This document shows positions 4,841 through 5,320 of a stretch of DNA of 5,320 nucleotides, in pieces (position 1 is the first letter of the stretch; each line of letters starts with the position of its first letter). Position numbers and translations under genes: made by a program. Source of the DNA: Clostridiales bacterium (GTDB lineage Bacteria; Bacillota; Clostridia; Caldicoprobacterales; UBA3941). Where the stretch lies: contig JAAYKZ010000414.1 in assembly GCA_012522165.1 (NCBI GenBank), forward strand, positions 1 to 5,320. The letters run 5' to 3'. The notes beneath the pieces were generated by a model that had not been told where the DNA came from, made no database searches, and saw only the letters and a program-made list of their open reading frames with translations.

Positions 4841-5320
4841 CTTTAATACATTACGATTTTTATAAATATAATCTACTCCAGATAATAAAGTTATGATGGT
4901 TGCTAAGTATATGGTTATAGTATCAAATGGAAAACCTATATACTCAAAGGGAAAGTTATTAAGGAGTACAGACACTATGGACACTATTTGTATTATAGTT
5001 TTAATCTTACCCAGCCAACTGGCTGCAATAACAATCCCTTTGGAGGCGGCTACAACACGCAATCCGGTAACAATAAACTCCCGACTGATAATAATAATTG
5101 CTACCACAGATGAAATCCGTCCCATTTCTACTAATATCACTAAAGCAGAGGTAATCAACAGCTTGTCTGCTAGTGGGTCTAAAAATTTCCCTAAATTTGT
5201 TATCTCATTTCTTTTTCGAGCTATATAGCCGTCCATACTATCGGTGCTAGCAGCCAATATGAAAATAAAAGCTGCTACATATTGACTATATGGAAAATTG
5301 CTTAACAAACATAGGATAAA
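4829..5320 (-). CDS. pgsA: CDP-diacylglycerol--glycerol-3-phosphate 3-phosphatidyltransferase, partial, 5' end outside window
   Basis: The 163 visible C-terminal residues include the complete CDP-alcohol phosphatidyltransferase motif DxxDGxxARx8GxxxDxxxD, here DSMDGYIARKRNE followed by LGKFLDPLAD. These Asp residues bind the metal and the CDP-lipid. The enzyme is a membrane protein that makes phosphatidylglycerophosphate, the precursor of phosphatidylglycerol and cardiolipin. Hydrophobic segments (for example YVAAFIFILAA, LITSALVILVEM, VVAIIIISREFIVTGLRVVA, IIQIVSIVSVLL) fit a multi-pass protein. The frame stays open to the window edge (upstream residues FILC), and family members have about 20 more N-terminal residues, so the in-frame TTG at 5308 is not the start. 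The stop codon lies in one copy of the 30-bp repeat, and cinA follows 97 bp later. Confidence 0.95.
   Translation of the reverse strand, partial: FILCLLSNFPYSQYVAAFIFILAASTDSMDGYIARKRNEITNLGKFLDPLADKLLITSALVILVEMGRISSVVAIIIISREFIVTGLRVVAASKGIVIAASWLGKIKTIIQIVSIVSVLLNNFPFEYIGFPFDTITIYLATIITLLSGVDYIYKNRNVLKENA

Noticed and set aside
4829..5308. pgsA starting at the TTG at 5308
   Set aside because: The frame is open to the window edge and PgsA needs an N-terminal part before this point, so the gene is cut by the window.

Overview
All eight protein-coding genes lie on the minus strand, so transcription runs from the right edge towards position 1. The DNA is AT-rich. Family content (CinA, a RecA with a DinR/LexA-type SOS box, Asp23/AmaP/DUF2273, NusB, a Kae1-like paralog), strong GGAGG-type ribosome binding sites and use of GTG and TTG starts all point to a low-GC Firmicute, most likely a member of the Clostridia. 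I cannot name the species from sequence alone.

In transcription order: (1) the 3' part of pgsA (phosphatidylglycerophosphate synthase, cut by the right edge); (2) a short pgsA-cinA spacer carrying an exact 30-bp direct repeat with a 66-bp period, whose first copy includes the pgsA stop codon; (3) cinA, full length with both domains; (4) a 129-bp spacer with a clear sigma-A promoter, a LexA box just after it, and a GC hairpin that abuts the recA start codon; (5) recA, whose stop codon lies in the stem of its own intrinsic terminator; (6) an extended -10 promoter followed by an AT-rich inverted repeat in the leader of the next operon; (7) asp23, a stem-loop, amaP and a DUF2273 gene, together an alkaline-shock/envelope-stress module; (8) nusB, then a Kae1/TsaD-like gene coupled to it by a TAATG overlap and cut by the left edge.

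The window has two transcriptional blocks. The first (pgsA-cinA-recA) joins phospholipid synthesis, nucleotide repair/NMN recycling and recombination, with recA also able to respond to DNA damage through its own promoter. The second starts at the asp23 promoter and probably reads through to nusB and the Kae1-like gene, since I see no convincing promoter in front of nusB. This would place a transcription antitermination factor downstream of the envelope-stress genes.

No mobile element, tRNA, rRNA or convincing CRISPR array is present, and I see no wholly new system. The most unusual points are the exact 30-bp repeat at the pgsA/cinA junction, the recA start-site hairpin, the repeated ATTTACAA motif around the asp23 promoter, and visible sequence kinship between the adjacent Asp23 and AmaP proteins.
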